DNA from: Armatimonadetes bacterium UBA1398
GTDB taxonomy: Bacteria > Armatimonadota > Zipacnadia > UBA1398
Reading direction: 5' to 3'
Assembly: GCA_002305165.1 (NCBI GenBank)
Contig: DBQI01000028.1
Location: forward strand, 104,015 to 168,014
DNA length: 64,000 nucleotides
Shown here: positions 23,520 to 32,719 of the stretch, one piece after another
How positions within the stretch are numbered: the first letter of the stretch is position 1
Layout: each line of letters starts with the position of its first letter
Position numbers and translations under genes: made by a program
Notes under the pieces: model-generated
What the model was told of the DNA's origin: nothing
The model's input: the letters and a program-made list of their open reading frames with translations, nothing else
Database searches by the model: none

Positions 23520-25757
23520 GTGTCAGTCGCACGAGTGGAGATGGATCTAGGGGATCGCGTCCTCAGCATTGAGACTGGGAAACTGGCGATCCAGGCCCAC
23601 GGCGCCGTGGTGGTGCGCGCGGGCGACACAATGTGTCTGGTAACGGCTTGCACATCCGATGCGCCCCGACCGGGCATCGACTTCTTCCCCCTCACCGTGG
23701 ACTACGAAGAGCGGCTCTACGCGGCGGGCAAGATTCCGGGCAGCTTCTTCCGCCGTGAGGGACGCCCGACCGAGGGCGCCATCCTCACAAGCCGGCTTAC
23801 CGATCGTGGTCTCCGGCCGCTCTTTCCCGACGGCATGCGCAGTGACGTGCAGATCATCGCCACCGCGCTCAGCACGGACCAGGAGAGCCAGATCGACATC
23901 CTCTGCATGATCGGCGCCTCCGCGGCGCTCGCCATCAGTGGCATCGACTTCCCGACTCCCCTCGGGTCGATGCGCGTAGGGCTGTCGCAGGACGATGAGT
24001 GGGTCGTCTACCCCACCCATAGCGAAGAGGATGAGCTGGTCCTCGACCTGGTCGTCAGTTCCACCCGCGACCACGTCATGATGATCGAGGCCGGTAGCGA
24101 TGGCGTCGATGAGGAGACTATCGTCGAGGGCTGCGCCGTTGCGCAGGAGCAGTGCTGGCGCGTCATCGACATGATCGAGGAACTGAAGCAGAAGGTTGAG
24201 ATCACCCCACGGGCAGCGGTCTACGTCAAGCCAGACGAGGACATTCTAGCCGCGCTTGACAAGGCCGGCGCGGCCCAGCGCTTCGACGAGGCTCTGCGGG
24301 TGGAGGGTTTTGACGAGCAGCGTCTGGCGCGCAAGGATGCGCGCAGCGCCATCGCGGAGGAGCTGTTCGCCAAGTTCGGTGAGGAGAAGGTGAACGACAT
24401 CGATCGCGCCATCGACGCATGCCTGAAGAAGGCCACGCGGAAGATGGTTCTAGGCGAGCGGCGGCGGCCCGACGGCCGCGGACCGACCGACATCCGGCCC
24501 CTCAGTGCCGAGGTTGGGCTCACTCCCCGCGCCCACGGCTCCGGCCTCTTCACCCGCGGGCAGACCCAGGTTCTCTGCATGGCAACCCTGGGAACCCTGG
24601 GTGAGGGCCAGCGCCTCGATGGCCTCACCGATGAGGAGCCGAAGACCTTCCTGCACCACTACAACATGCCGCCCTACTCGACCGGCGAGGCCTATCCCAT
24701 GCGTGGGCCGAGCCGGCGCGCGATCGGCCACGGCGCCCTCGCCGAGCGTGCCCTCCGGGCCGTTGTGCCGGACGCTGACAAGTTCCCCTACTCCCTGCGC
24801 CTCGTCTCCGAGGCCGTGTCCTCGAACGGTTCGACCTCGATGGCGAGCGTGTGCGCGGGCTCATTGGCCATGATGGATGCCGGTGTCCCCGTGTCCTCTG
24901 CGGTCGCGGGCATGGCCATGGGCATTATCTATGAGTCGCCGAGCGAGTACTGTATCCTCACCGATATCCAGGGGTTCGAGGACCACAACGGCGACATGGA
25001 CTTCAAAGTCGCGGGGACGCGGGAGGGCATCACCGCCCTGCAGCTGGATGTAAAGGCCCAGGGCCTGACGCCGCAGATCCTCGGGCAGGCCCTCCTCCAG
25101 GCCAAGGAGGCCCGGATGCAGGTCCTGGATGTCATGGATTCCGTCATCTCCGAGCCCCGGGCGGAGCTCTCCCGCTTCGCGCCCAGGGTTGTCACGGTCG
25201 AGATCCCGCAGGAGAAGATCGGCGAGGTCATCGGCCCTGGCGGAAAGACGATCCGCAAGCTAGAGGAGTTCGGGGTCAAGATCGAGATCGAGGAGGACGG
25301 TCGGGTCTTCGTGTCCGGCGTCGACCCAGACGCCACCGAGCAGGCGGTCCAGGCTATCAAGAACATCGTCCGCGTGCCCGAGGTGGGCGAGATCTTCGAG
25401 AACGCGACCGTAGTACGGCTCATGCCCTTCGGCGCCTTCTGCGAGCTCCTGCCCGGCAAGGACGGTCTGCTCCACGTCAGTGACTACGCCTGGGAACACA
25501 CCCCGTCCATTTCCGACGTGCTGAAAGTCGGGGACAAGGTGACGGTCAAGATCAAGGAGATCGATGATCAGGGCCGCGTCAACCTGAGCCGGAAGGCGCT
25601 ACTCGAACGGCCGGAGGGGATCCCCGAAGACAGCGGTCGCTCAGATCGGGGCCGACGCCCCTCTTCGTCATCCCGTTCACAAGGCCGGCGTCGCCCTCGG
25701 GAGGGCGACGGCGGCGAGGGCGGAGAAGTACGGTTCCGGGACAAGAAGCGCAACTAG
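23520..25757 (+). CDS. pnp: Polyribonucleotide nucleotidyltransferase (PNPase)
   Basis: Phosphorolytic 3'-5' exoribonuclease. GTG 23520 with GGAGGG at 9-nt spacing gives 745 residues. Order: first RNase PH domain (about 5-215, including GSFFRREGRPTEGAILTSRL), a helical linker, second RNase PH domain (about 310-540, with RRRPDGRGPTDIRPLSAEVG and SNGSTSMASVCAGSLAMMDA), a KH domain (about 555-615, EVIGPGGKTIRKLEE), an S1 domain (about 620-690, ending GRVNLSRKALLE) and a charged Ser/Arg-rich tail. The length is slightly above the usual 700 because of the tail. Confidence 0.97.
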   Translation: MSVARVEMDLGDRVLSIETGKLAIQAHGAVVVRAGDTMCLVTACTSDAPRPGIDFFPLTVDYEERLYAAGKIPGSFFRREGRPTEGAILTSRLTDRGLRPLFPDGMRSDVQIIATALSTDQESQIDILCMIGASAALAISGIDFPTPLGSMRVGLSQDDEWVVYPTHSEEDELVLDLVVSSTRDHVMMIEAGSDGVDEETIVEGCAVAQEQCWRVIDMIEELKQKVEITPRAAVYVKPDEDILAALDKAGAAQRFDEALRVEGFDEQRLARKDARSAIAEELFAKFGEEKVNDIDRAIDACLKKATRKMVLGERRRPDGRGPTDIRPLSAEVGLTPRAHGSGLFTRGQTQVLCMATLGTLGEGQRLDGLTDEEPKTFLHHYNMPPYSTGEAYPMRGPSRRAIGHGALAERALRAVVPDADKFPYSLRLVSEAVSSNGSTSMASVCAGSLAMMDAGVPVSSAVAGMAMGIIYESPSEYCILTDIQGFEDHNGDMDFKVAGTREGITALQLDVKAQGLTPQILGQALLQAKEARMQVLDVMDSVISEPRAELSRFAPRVVTVEIPQEKIGEVIGPGGKTIRKLEEFGVKIEIEEDGRVFVSGVDPDATEQAVQAIKNIVRVPEVGEIFENATVVRLMPFGAFCELLPGKDGLLHVSDYAWEHTPSISDVLKVGDKVTVKIKEIDDQGRVNLSRKALLERPEGIPEDSGRSDRGRRPSSSSRSQGRRRPREGDGGEGGEVRFRDKKRN

Positions 25758-25792
25758 CGCCGGCGCGGAACCTCCACGATGGCTGTGAACGC

Positions 25793-25823
25793 CGAAGGGA
25801 GAGGCGCTGAGCCTCTCCCTTCG
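25793..25823 (+). terminator. Perfect 13-bp inverted repeat after pnp
   Basis: CGAAGGGAGAGGC (25793-25805), loop GCTGA, and GCCTCTCCCTTCG (25811-25823) pair without mismatch. The T content after the stem is modest (TGTTGCG), so it is either a weak terminator or a 3'-end stabiliser. It also rules out the TTG at 25823 as a sensible start for the next gene. Confidence 0.55.
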
Positions 25824-25846
25824 TGTTGCGACAGGATGTCTGGGCC

Positions 25847-27115
25847 ATGGTCACCAACCTGACGCTCGACAACGGAATCCGGCTCGTGACGGAGACCATG
25901 CCTAGCCTGCGTTCTGTGAGCGTGGGGGTGTGGATCGCTTCCGGCTCACGGCACGAGCGGCCGGGTGAAGCCGGACTTGCCCACTTCCTCGAACATATGG
26001 TTTTCAAAGGCACGGAGACTCGCTCGGCGGAGCGCATCTCTTTGGAAGTGGACCGTGTGGGCGGCGATCTGAATGCCCGCACCGACCGGGAGATGGTTGG
26101 GTACAGCGTACGGGTCCCCGACGCCCACTTCGACATGGCAATGGACCTTCTCGCCGACATGGTGTCCCATCCCGCTCTTGCTCCTCAGGCCGTGGAGACC
26201 GAGCGGCAGGTCATCATCGAGGAGATCAAGCGCTACGAAGATGCGCCGGAGGAGCTTGCTGCCGATCACCTTATCGAGATCCTCTGGCCAGGCAACACAG
26301 CAGGGTCGCCGATCACGGGTGGCTTGGCGGATGTAGTTGGGACAACCCGCCAAGGGCTCGCGCGGTTCCATCAGAGCCACTACCGCGCCGCGAACACGGT
26401 GGTGTCTATAGCGGGACGCTTCGATGCGGACAGGGCTCGGGATCTCGCGGAACGCCTGCTCACCGACCTTCCCGCAGGTCAGCCCGATGCCGGTGGTGTG
26501 ACGCCCGCGGTGGCCGCCCGTGGGGCGGTGCGGTGTACCACCCGAGACCTCGAACAGGTCCATCTCGTGCTTGGGTGGGGCGGATGTGGGGCGTGCGCCC
26601 AGGAACGCTACGCCCAGGCGATGGTGGATGGGATGTTCGGCGCTACCACCTCGAGTCGGCTCTTCCTGCGGATTCGCGAGGAGCGCGGCCTTGTATACTC
26701 GGTGTGGTCGGAGCCGGCTCTCCTTCGGGAGACGGGCGCTCTAATCGTGTGCGCTGACTCAAGCCCAGGCAATGTGCCGGAGGTGCTTCGGCTGATACTT
26801 GCCGAGGCCCGTTCACTCGCAGAGGGTCGGTTCGAAGCTGATGAGCTGGAGGTAGCCCGAGAGCAGTTCAAGGGCTCCACCGCACTCTCGCTGGAGAGCA
26901 CGGACTCGCGCGAGACACGCAATGCCCGGGGCGTGATGTACCTGGGTCGCCCCTTGGCGTTCGAAGAGGTCGAGGGACTGGCGAACGCGGTTACCCGGGA
27001 CGAGACCGAGGCCATGGCCAGTAGGCTCTTCGGATCGGGCATGCCGTGCGTGGCCGCCGTGGGACCGATCGATGAGCCGGAGCTCCGGGCGGCGCTGGAG
27101 GCCGCGGCGGACTAG
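25847..27115 (+). CDS. M16-family zinc peptidase (processing-peptidase-like)
   Basis: A 422-residue member of the pitrilysin family. The inverted zinc motif HxxEH is visible in GLAHFLEHMVFKGTETR (about residues 42-58), with the distal acidic ligand in ETERQVIIEEIKRYED. The C-terminal half contains the typical SSRLFLRIREERGLVYSVWS. ATG 25847 is preferred because the longer frame would start inside the hairpin. The gene lies directly after pnp, as mlpA/ymxG-type genes do in Firmicutes. Probably cytoplasmic (no signal peptide); substrate unknown. Confidence 0.93.
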   Translation: MVTNLTLDNGIRLVTETMPSLRSVSVGVWIASGSRHERPGEAGLAHFLEHMVFKGTETRSAERISLEVDRVGGDLNARTDREMVGYSVRVPDAHFDMAMDLLADMVSHPALAPQAVETERQVIIEEIKRYEDAPEELAADHLIEILWPGNTAGSPITGGLADVVGTTRQGLARFHQSHYRAANTVVSIAGRFDADRARDLAERLLTDLPAGQPDAGGVTPAVAARGAVRCTTRDLEQVHLVLGWGGCGACAQERYAQAMVDGMFGATTSSRLFLRIREERGLVYSVWSEPALLRETGALIVCADSSPGNVPEVLRLILAEARSLAEGRFEADELEVAREQFKGSTALSLESTDSRETRNARGVMYLGRPLAFEEVEGLANAVTRDETEAMASRLFGSGMPCVAAVGPIDEPELRAALEAAAD

Positions 27116-27153
27116 GGGCGGCGGTCAGTCCTGGAGAGGCAAGGTGGTGACAC

Positions 27154-27957
27154 ATGTCGACGATCCGCGTCTTGGTCTCCGGAGCCGGTGGCCGGATGGG
27201 CCAAGAGGTCTGCCGCGCCGTAGATCGAGCCGACGATCTGCTTCTGGTGGCGGCAGTCGATGTTCAGTACGTTGGGGAGCCGCTGGGGCAGGTCGCGGGC
27301 ATCAAAGGTTGCGAACTGCAGGTCCAGCGAAGCCTCTCCGATGCGATCGCGGCATCCTCGCCGGATGTGGTCGTTGACTTCACGCAGCCTTACTCCCGCT
27401 ACGCGAACTTCAGGGCTACCCTCGATGGCGGGGCACGCCCCGTCGTTGGCACCACCGGTTGGACGCCCCAGGACCTATCTGAAGCCGAGCAGGCGTGCCG
27501 CGAAGCGGGGCTCGGGGCGGTGATCGCCCCGAACTTCGCCATCGGGGCGATACTGATGATGCGCTTTGCCGCCATGGCAGCGAAACACATGCCCTCAGTG
27601 GAGATCATCGAGCTGCACCACGATGCGAAGCTCGATGCGCCATCGGGGACGGCCGTGAAGACGGCGGCGCTCATCGCCGAGGCGCGGAGAGCCGCCGGCG
27701 TGCACCCCCCCCAGCCCGAGGGCGCGCCCAACACAGCGGCGCGTGGGCTGGATCTGGACCAGGTCCGCATCCACTCCGTTCGCCTACCGGGCTTGCTCGC
27801 CCATCAGGAGACGCTGTTCGGGGGACTCGGCCAGACCCTGAGCATCCGCCATGACACCATCTCCCGGGACTCCTTCATGCCCGGTGTGCTGCTCGCCTGC
27901 CGCCGGGTCATGGCGCTGGACGGCCTGGTGTATGGGTTGGAGGCCCTGTTAGACTGA
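27154..27957 (+). CDS. dapB: 4-hydroxy-tetrahydrodipicolinate reductase
   Basis: NAD(P)H reduction in the diaminopimelate/lysine pathway. The protein is 267 residues from ATG 27154. The Rossmann motif VSGAGGRMGQEVCRAV opens the protein, and the substrate-binding ELHHDAKLDAPSGTAVKTA contains the catalytic His pair and Lys. VGTTGWTPQDL is also typical. It starts the dapB-asd-dapA run. Confidence 0.95.
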   Translation: MSTIRVLVSGAGGRMGQEVCRAVDRADDLLLVAAVDVQYVGEPLGQVAGIKGCELQVQRSLSDAIAASSPDVVVDFTQPYSRYANFRATLDGGARPVVGTTGWTPQDLSEAEQACREAGLGAVIAPNFAIGAILMMRFAAMAAKHMPSVEIIELHHDAKLDAPSGTAVKTAALIAEARRAAGVHPPQPEGAPNTAARGLDLDQVRIHSVRLPGLLAHQETLFGGLGQTLSIRHDTISRDSFMPGVLLACRRVMALDGLVYGLEALLD

Positions 27958-28017
27958 GTCGGGGGATCGCCGCTTGAGCTCCCGCACCCCCACAGGAACA
28001 CCTAGGAGGCACACGGA

Positions 28018-29040
28018 GTGTCCATTCCTTGCACTATAGTTGGTTTCGGAGCAGTTGGTAAGCTTCTGTACCGCATCGTGAACGAGCGTAAGCTACCCGT
28101 TGACACCCCTCGCGTCTTCGCCCGGACAGCTCGGACGGAGTCCCTGGACGGGCAGGAGATCGCCGTTGAGACCCTGAGTGAGGATGCTTTCCCCGCAGGC
28201 GGCGTGGCGCTCTTCGCGGGTTCCGAGGGGGTGGGCAGCGTCAGCGAGGTGTGGGGCCGAAAGGCCGCGGAGCGTGGCTGCGTGGTCATCGACAACTCCT
28301 CCACCTTCCGCATGGATCCCGATGTGCCCCTTGTGGTCCCCGAGGTGAATGCGGACGCCCTGACGGCGGACACGAAACTCATCGCGAATCCGAACTGCTC
28401 GACCACTCAGATGGTGGTCGCCATCGCGCCCATCCATCGCGCCGCGGGCATCGAACGCATCGTCGTTTCGACCTACCAGTCGACCTCAGGCGCAGGCGGG
28501 TACGCAGCCGACATCATGCGGGAGGAAGCGCGGAGCGCGCTGGCAGGGGAGGCAGGCAAGCACCCTGAGAGCCCCTTCGCCAAGCAGATCGCCTTCAACT
28601 GCGTCCCGCTCATCGGCGACCCGGATGCGACGGGGTACACGAGCGAAGAGCGCAAGATGATCTACGAGACGCGGAAGATCCTGGGCGATGACTCCATCGC
28701 CGTGGCGCCTACGACTGTTCGCGTGAGCGTTGAGGTCGGCCACGCCGAGACGGTGAACCTGCAGCTACGCAAGCCCTTGACGGCTCAGCAGGCGCGCGAG
28801 TTGCTCGCTCAAGCGCCCGGTGTCATGTTGGTGGATGACCCTGCCAACCCCGCAGCCTCCCCCACCCCGCTCGACTCCGCGGGTCGGGACGAGGTCTTCG
28901 TCGGGCGCGTTCGGCAGGACACGAGCGTGGCGAATGGCCTGGATCTATGGGTCGTAGCTGATAACCTGCGCAAGGGTGCTGCGACGAATGCGGTGCAGAT
29001 CGCCGAGGTGCTGTTTGAGAAGGGCTACCTGGGAGCCTAA
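28018..29040 (+). CDS. asd: Aspartate-semialdehyde dehydrogenase
   Basis: Reduces aspartyl phosphate to the semialdehyde, a branch point to lysine, threonine and methionine. GTG 28018 follows AGGAGG and gives 340 residues. Signatures: VGFGAVGKLLYRIVNERKLP (the Rossmann loop has F in place of the usual AT), NSSTFRMDPDVPLVVPEVN, the catalytic Cys in LIANPNCSTTQMVVAI, and STYQSTSGAGGY. The active-site His is in VRVSVEVGHAETVN. It lies 60 bp after dapB. Confidence 0.95.
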   Translation: MSIPCTIVGFGAVGKLLYRIVNERKLPVDTPRVFARTARTESLDGQEIAVETLSEDAFPAGGVALFAGSEGVGSVSEVWGRKAAERGCVVIDNSSTFRMDPDVPLVVPEVNADALTADTKLIANPNCSTTQMVVAIAPIHRAAGIERIVVSTYQSTSGAGGYAADIMREEARSALAGEAGKHPESPFAKQIAFNCVPLIGDPDATGYTSEERKMIYETRKILGDDSIAVAPTTVRVSVEVGHAETVNLQLRKPLTAQQARELLAQAPGVMLVDDPANPAASPTPLDSAGRDEVFVGRVRQDTSVANGLDLWVVADNLRKGAATNAVQIAEVLFEKGYLGA

Positions 29041-29071
29041 GGCTCGTGCAGAAGAGAGGATGACACCGAGG

Positions 29072-29956
29072 ATGCCCGCCCTACCGCGCGTCATGACGGC
29101 TATGGTCACCCCGTTTGATGGGCAACTGCGGGTAGACCTCGCTAAGGCGAAGGACCTGGCCGCCCGGCTCGTGGAGGAGACCGGTGGCGGCATCGTGGTG
29201 GCAGGGACAACGGGTGAGACGCCGACTCTCACGCATGAGGAGAAGGTCGGCCTGTTTGACGCTGTCGTCGAGGCGGTCGGTCACCGTGCCTGCGTGCTCG
29301 CCGGTACCGGGAACTACAGCACCGCCGAATCGATCGCGCTGACGAAGGCAGCCACGGATCAGGGCGTACACGGGATCATGCTCACCACGCCCTACTACAA
29401 CAAGCCGCCTCAGGACTGCCTCGTGCGGCACTTTGCGGAGTGCGCGGCCGCGACGACCCTGCCCGTCATCCTCTACCAGGTCCCCAGCCGGACGGCAACG
29501 CGGCTCGAGCCTGCCACCACCGTCCGCCTCGCCCATCAGGTGGACAACATCGTTGGCCTGAAGGACGCTGGAGGCAACATCAATGAGACCTCCCAGGTCC
29601 GTCTCGGCGCTCCGAAGGACTTCGTGATCTACTCTGGCAATGACGGTGAGACGCTGCCGATCCTCGCCGTTGGAGGGTATGGCGTCATCAGTGTGGCCAG
29701 CCATGTCGCTGGCCCCGCCATCGCGCGAATGGTGGAGGCGTTTGTCTCGGGCAACCATGCGGACGCACTCAGGGAGCACCTCGGTCTGCTCCCTGTCATC
29801 GATGTGTTGTTCTCGGTCACCAGCCCGATACCCGTGAAGGCTGCCCTGAAACTCCGAGGTATCGACGCGGGCGGACTCCGCCCGCCCCTCTATGAAGCCG
29901 ACGACGCTCTGAAGGGACGGATCGAAAGTGTCCTCCGGGAGCACGGAGTCCTCTGA
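29072..29956 (+). CDS. dapA: 4-hydroxy-tetrahydrodipicolinate synthase
   Basis: Condenses pyruvate with aspartate semialdehyde through a Schiff base. ATG 29072 (294 residues, MPALPRVMTAMVTPF) is favoured; ATG 29060 is four codons longer but leaves no room for its ribosome-binding site. TTGETPTLTHEEK binds the carboxylate, Tyr lies in LTTPYYNKPPQ, and the Schiff-base Lys is in IVGLKDAGGN. It completes the local dap genes; the UDG gene starts within its last 29 bases. Confidence 0.95.
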   Translation: MPALPRVMTAMVTPFDGQLRVDLAKAKDLAARLVEETGGGIVVAGTTGETPTLTHEEKVGLFDAVVEAVGHRACVLAGTGNYSTAESIALTKAATDQGVHGIMLTTPYYNKPPQDCLVRHFAECAAATTLPVILYQVPSRTATRLEPATTVRLAHQVDNIVGLKDAGGNINETSQVRLGAPKDFVIYSGNDGETLPILAVGGYGVISVASHVAGPAIARMVEAFVSGNHADALREHLGLLPVIDVLFSVTSPIPVKAALKLRGIDAGGLRPPLYEADDALKGRIESVLREHGVL

Positions 29957-30509
29957 GGCGAAGTTGATCCGGCTGCACGAGATCATCCGAGGCTGCCGCG
30001 ACTGCGATCTGTGCACAACCCGCCGGCGGGTCGTACCAGGAGAGGGCGCTGCCAACGCTTCGGTGATGTTTGTGGGCGAGGCTCCCGGGGCGCGCGAGGA
30101 CGTCGAGGGCAGGCCTTTCTGCGGGCCCGCGGGGCAACTTCTGGACGAGCTCCTCGCCTCGATCGGCCTGCCACGCGAGTCGGTGTACATCACGAACATC
30201 GTCAAGTGCCGGCCACCGAACAACCGAGTCCCCAGGCCCGACGAGGTGGCTGCCTGCACCCAGTTCCTGAAGATACAGATTGGGCTCATCGCCCCGAAGG
30301 TGCTGTGCACCCTCGGAGGACCGGCCCTGAAGACGCTCTCGGGTGAAGCACGGGCGATGGGCGAATGGCACGGGCGGTCGGAGAGGCGGAAGCGGTACGT
30401 GCTCTGCCCGCTCTACCACCCCGCCGCGGCGCTGCACCAGCCGTCGCTGCGGGAGACGCTGTTCGAGGACTTCGGCCGACTGGGCCATTACCTGGAGGAA
30501 CACACATGA
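29928..30509 (+). CDS. Family 4 uracil-DNA glycosylase (Fe-S)
   Basis: Removes uracil from DNA. The protein is 193 residues from GTG 29928. Motif 1 is GEAPGAREDVEGRPFCGPAG and motif 2 is YHPAAALHQ. Four cysteines for the 4Fe-4S cluster can be placed at Cys23 and Cys26 (GCRDCDL) and in the C-x15-C segment VKCRPPNNRVPRPDEVAACT. The gene overlaps dapA by 29 bp and ends in an ATGA overlap with RNase J. Family 5 is less likely because of the GEAPG motif. Confidence 0.92.
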   Translation: MSSGSTESSEAKLIRLHEIIRGCRDCDLCTTRRRVVPGEGAANASVMFVGEAPGAREDVEGRPFCGPAGQLLDELLASIGLPRESVYITNIVKCRPPNNRVPRPDEVAACTQFLKIQIGLIAPKVLCTLGGPALKTLSGEARAMGEWHGRSERRKRYVLCPLYHPAAALHQPSLRETLFEDFGRLGHYLEEHT

Positions 30510-32203
30510 GCGACGCACCGCCCGTCAGGCTGACCTTCTTCGGCGGAGTCGGCGAGATCGGCAAGAACATGTCCGTTTTCGAGTGCGATGGGAGCATCCT
30601 CGTCGTCGACGTCGGCGCGCAGTTCCCAGAGAACGACATGCTCGGGGTCGACCTCGTGATCCCCGACTACACCTACCTGGAGGAGAACCAGGACCGCATC
30701 GCCGCTGTCGTGCTCACCCATGGACACGAGGACCACGTGGGCGGTCTGCCCTTCTTCTTGGAGCGCGTCACCCCGCCCAAGATCTACGGCACACGGCTGA
30801 CCCTCGGCATGGTGGAGGCCAAGCTCGGCGAGTACTCCAGCCTGGATGTGCCGTCGCTGGTCGAGGTCTCAGCCGGGGATGTGCTGGAGGAGGGGCCGTT
30901 CCGAGTGGAGCTCATCCACGTGAACCACAGCATCCCCGACGCTGTCGCCCTAGCGATCTCCACTCCGGTGGGCGCCATCATCCACACCGCCGATTTCAAG
31001 TTCGATCAGACGCCTATCGATGAGGCAGCTCTCGACTCCGGCGCCTTCGCTCGGTATGGCGATGAAGGGGTTCGCCTGCTCATCTGCGACTCCACGAACG
31101 CAGAGAGACACGGCTACGTGGAGACGGCTCGCGCCGTCGGTGAGGCCTTGGGGCGCATCATGGAGAGGGCCCAGGGTCGCGTAATCATCACCACGTTTGC
31201 TTCGAACGTGCATCGCGTGCAACAGGTGTTCGACTACTCGCGCCGCGTTGGCCGCAAGGTGGTCGTGGATGGGCGCTCCATGATCCGGTTCGCCGACGTG
31301 GCGCAGCGTCTGGGTTACCTCCACTACCACCCCCAAGACCGCATCCAGGCGGACGAGATGGAAGACTACGACGCCAATCAGATCACCATCGTTACGACGG
31401 GATCTCAGGGCGAGCCCACCTCGGCCCTGACTCGCATGTCGGTGGGAGAGCATCGGAAGATCGCCATCGAGGAAGGGGACACGGTAGTCCTCTCCGCGAC
31501 GCCCATTCCCGGCAATGAAGCCCTCATCTGGCGCACGGTGAACAACCTGTTCCGCCAGGGCGCCACCGTCATCTACCCTCCGCACGAGCTGGTCCATGTG
31601 TCGGGCCACGGCAACTCCGAGGAGATCAAGCTCATGCTCTCCCTCACCAAGCCGCAGCATGTGGTCCCCTACCACGGGGAGGCCCGACACCAACACAAGT
31701 TCGGCATTCTGGCCGTGGATGCTGGGATTCCCGCAGAAAACGTGCATATGATGCTGCCGTACGATGTGCTGGAGATCACGGAGTCGGGCGCGGCCATCGT
31801 GGACCGCCTCCCCGGCGAGGCTCTGCTGGTCGATGGAGAGGGCGTGGGGGATGTGGGAGCGGCCGTCCTTCGGGAGCGGCGCATCCTCTCCGAGGACGGC
31901 GTCGTCTTCGTGAGCGCCGTCATAGACGCGGATACGCGCGAGATCATCGACGGGCCGGCCATCGAGACCCGCGGGTTCATTTACATCGATGAGTCCGAGG
32001 AGCTCATGGACGCCGCGCTCGACACCGTAGTCGCCACCATAGCGGACGCCGGCAGCGATTCGGAGGGCTACGATCTCGAGCGCGAGGTCAAGGGCGCCTT
32101 GACGCGCCTCTTCCGGCAGCGCACCGGTCGCCGGCCTCAGGTGATACCTGTGATCTTCGAGCTGGAAGCGGCGGAGGGGGACAGCGAGGAGGCAACCCAA
32201 TGA
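30506..32203 (+). CDS. rnj: Ribonuclease J
   Basis: A metallo-beta-lactamase/beta-CASP 5'-3' exo- and endoribonuclease. ATG 30506 (GGAGGAA upstream) gives 565 residues. Zinc residues His72, His74, Asp76 and His77 lie in VVLTHGHEDHVGGLPF; DFKFDQTP and LICDSTNAERHGYV follow. The beta-CASP part includes ITTFASNVHRVQQVFD, TTGSQGEPTSALTRM and HVSGHGNSEEIKLML, and the C-terminal oligomerisation domain ends before the acidic tail. RNase J next to dapA matches the Firmicutes gene order. Confidence 0.95.
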   Translation: MSDAPPVRLTFFGGVGEIGKNMSVFECDGSILVVDVGAQFPENDMLGVDLVIPDYTYLEENQDRIAAVVLTHGHEDHVGGLPFFLERVTPPKIYGTRLTLGMVEAKLGEYSSLDVPSLVEVSAGDVLEEGPFRVELIHVNHSIPDAVALAISTPVGAIIHTADFKFDQTPIDEAALDSGAFARYGDEGVRLLICDSTNAERHGYVETARAVGEALGRIMERAQGRVIITTFASNVHRVQQVFDYSRRVGRKVVVDGRSMIRFADVAQRLGYLHYHPQDRIQADEMEDYDANQITIVTTGSQGEPTSALTRMSVGEHRKIAIEEGDTVVLSATPIPGNEALIWRTVNNLFRQGATVIYPPHELVHVSGHGNSEEIKLMLSLTKPQHVVPYHGEARHQHKFGILAVDAGIPAENVHMMLPYDVLEITESGAAIVDRLPGEALLVDGEGVGDVGAAVLRERRILSEDGVVFVSAVIDADTREIIDGPAIETRGFIYIDESEELMDAALDTVVATIADAGSDSEGYDLEREVKGALTRLFRQRTGRRPQVIPVIFELEAAEGDSEEATQ

Positions 32204-32613
32204 CGGCGTTGACGCCCGCCGAGACGGCTCTATTAGGCCGTGCCCGAGCCGCGATGGAGCGCGCCCATGCGCCGCACTCGGGCTTGCGCGTGGGCGCCGC
32301 GGTGCGCGATGAGGACGGTCACATACACGTCGGCTGCAATGTAGAGAGCGACTCATTCGGTCTGACACTGTGTGCCGAGCGGGCGGCCATCGCCGCGATG
32401 GTGGCGGCCGGTGGACATCGTGTGATGGCGGTTGCCGTGGTATGCGATGGGGACCTCCTGCCATGGCCATGCGGGGCGTGCCGACAGGTGCTCAGTGAGT
32501 TCGCCGAGGATGCACCCGTCCTCGTGGAGCGTGTGACAGGCGAGTTCGGCCGCGCCACGTTAGCGCAACTCGCGCCCAGAGCTTTCCGGTTCCGGCTATC
32601 CGATACTCCCTAA
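32200..32613 (+). CDS. cdd: Cytidine deaminase
   Basis: Deaminates cytidine/deoxycytidine in pyrimidine salvage. The protein is 137 residues and starts inside the RNase J stop (ATGA). Zinc ligands are Cys58 in LCAERAAIAAM (with catalytic Glu60) and Cys91 and Cys94 in WPCGACRQVLSEF; substrate residues lie in VGCNVES. The length is that of the small tetrameric class. Confidence 0.95.
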   Translation: MTALTPAETALLGRARAAMERAHAPHSGLRVGAAVRDEDGHIHVGCNVESDSFGLTLCAERAAIAAMVAAGGHRVMAVAVVCDGDLLPWPCGACRQVLSEFAEDAPVLVERVTGEFGRATLAQLAPRAFRFRLSDTP

Positions 32614-32659
32614 GTCCGCCCCCCACGCCGATAGGGAATGCTCGGTTCCCGGTCCCCAG

Positions 32660-32668
32660 TGCTATCAT
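32660..32668 (+). promoter_or_regulatory. Extended -10 element upstream of argJ
   Basis: TGC-TATCAT (32660-32668) matches an extended -10 promoter; no good -35 is seen 17 bp upstream. It lies in the 106-bp gap between cdd and argJ, about 45 nt before the start codon. Confidence 0.4.
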
Positions 32669-32719
32669 TGCCCCTCGCGCAACGGTCAGTCAGGCGCGCG
32701 GAAAGGTGTGCGATTCCCG

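Noticed and set aside
30950..32470. A 506-residue minus-strand frame opposite RNase J and cdd
   Set aside because: It is rich in Arg, His and Asp, has no recognisable domain and mirrors two clear genes; GC-rich antisense shadow.
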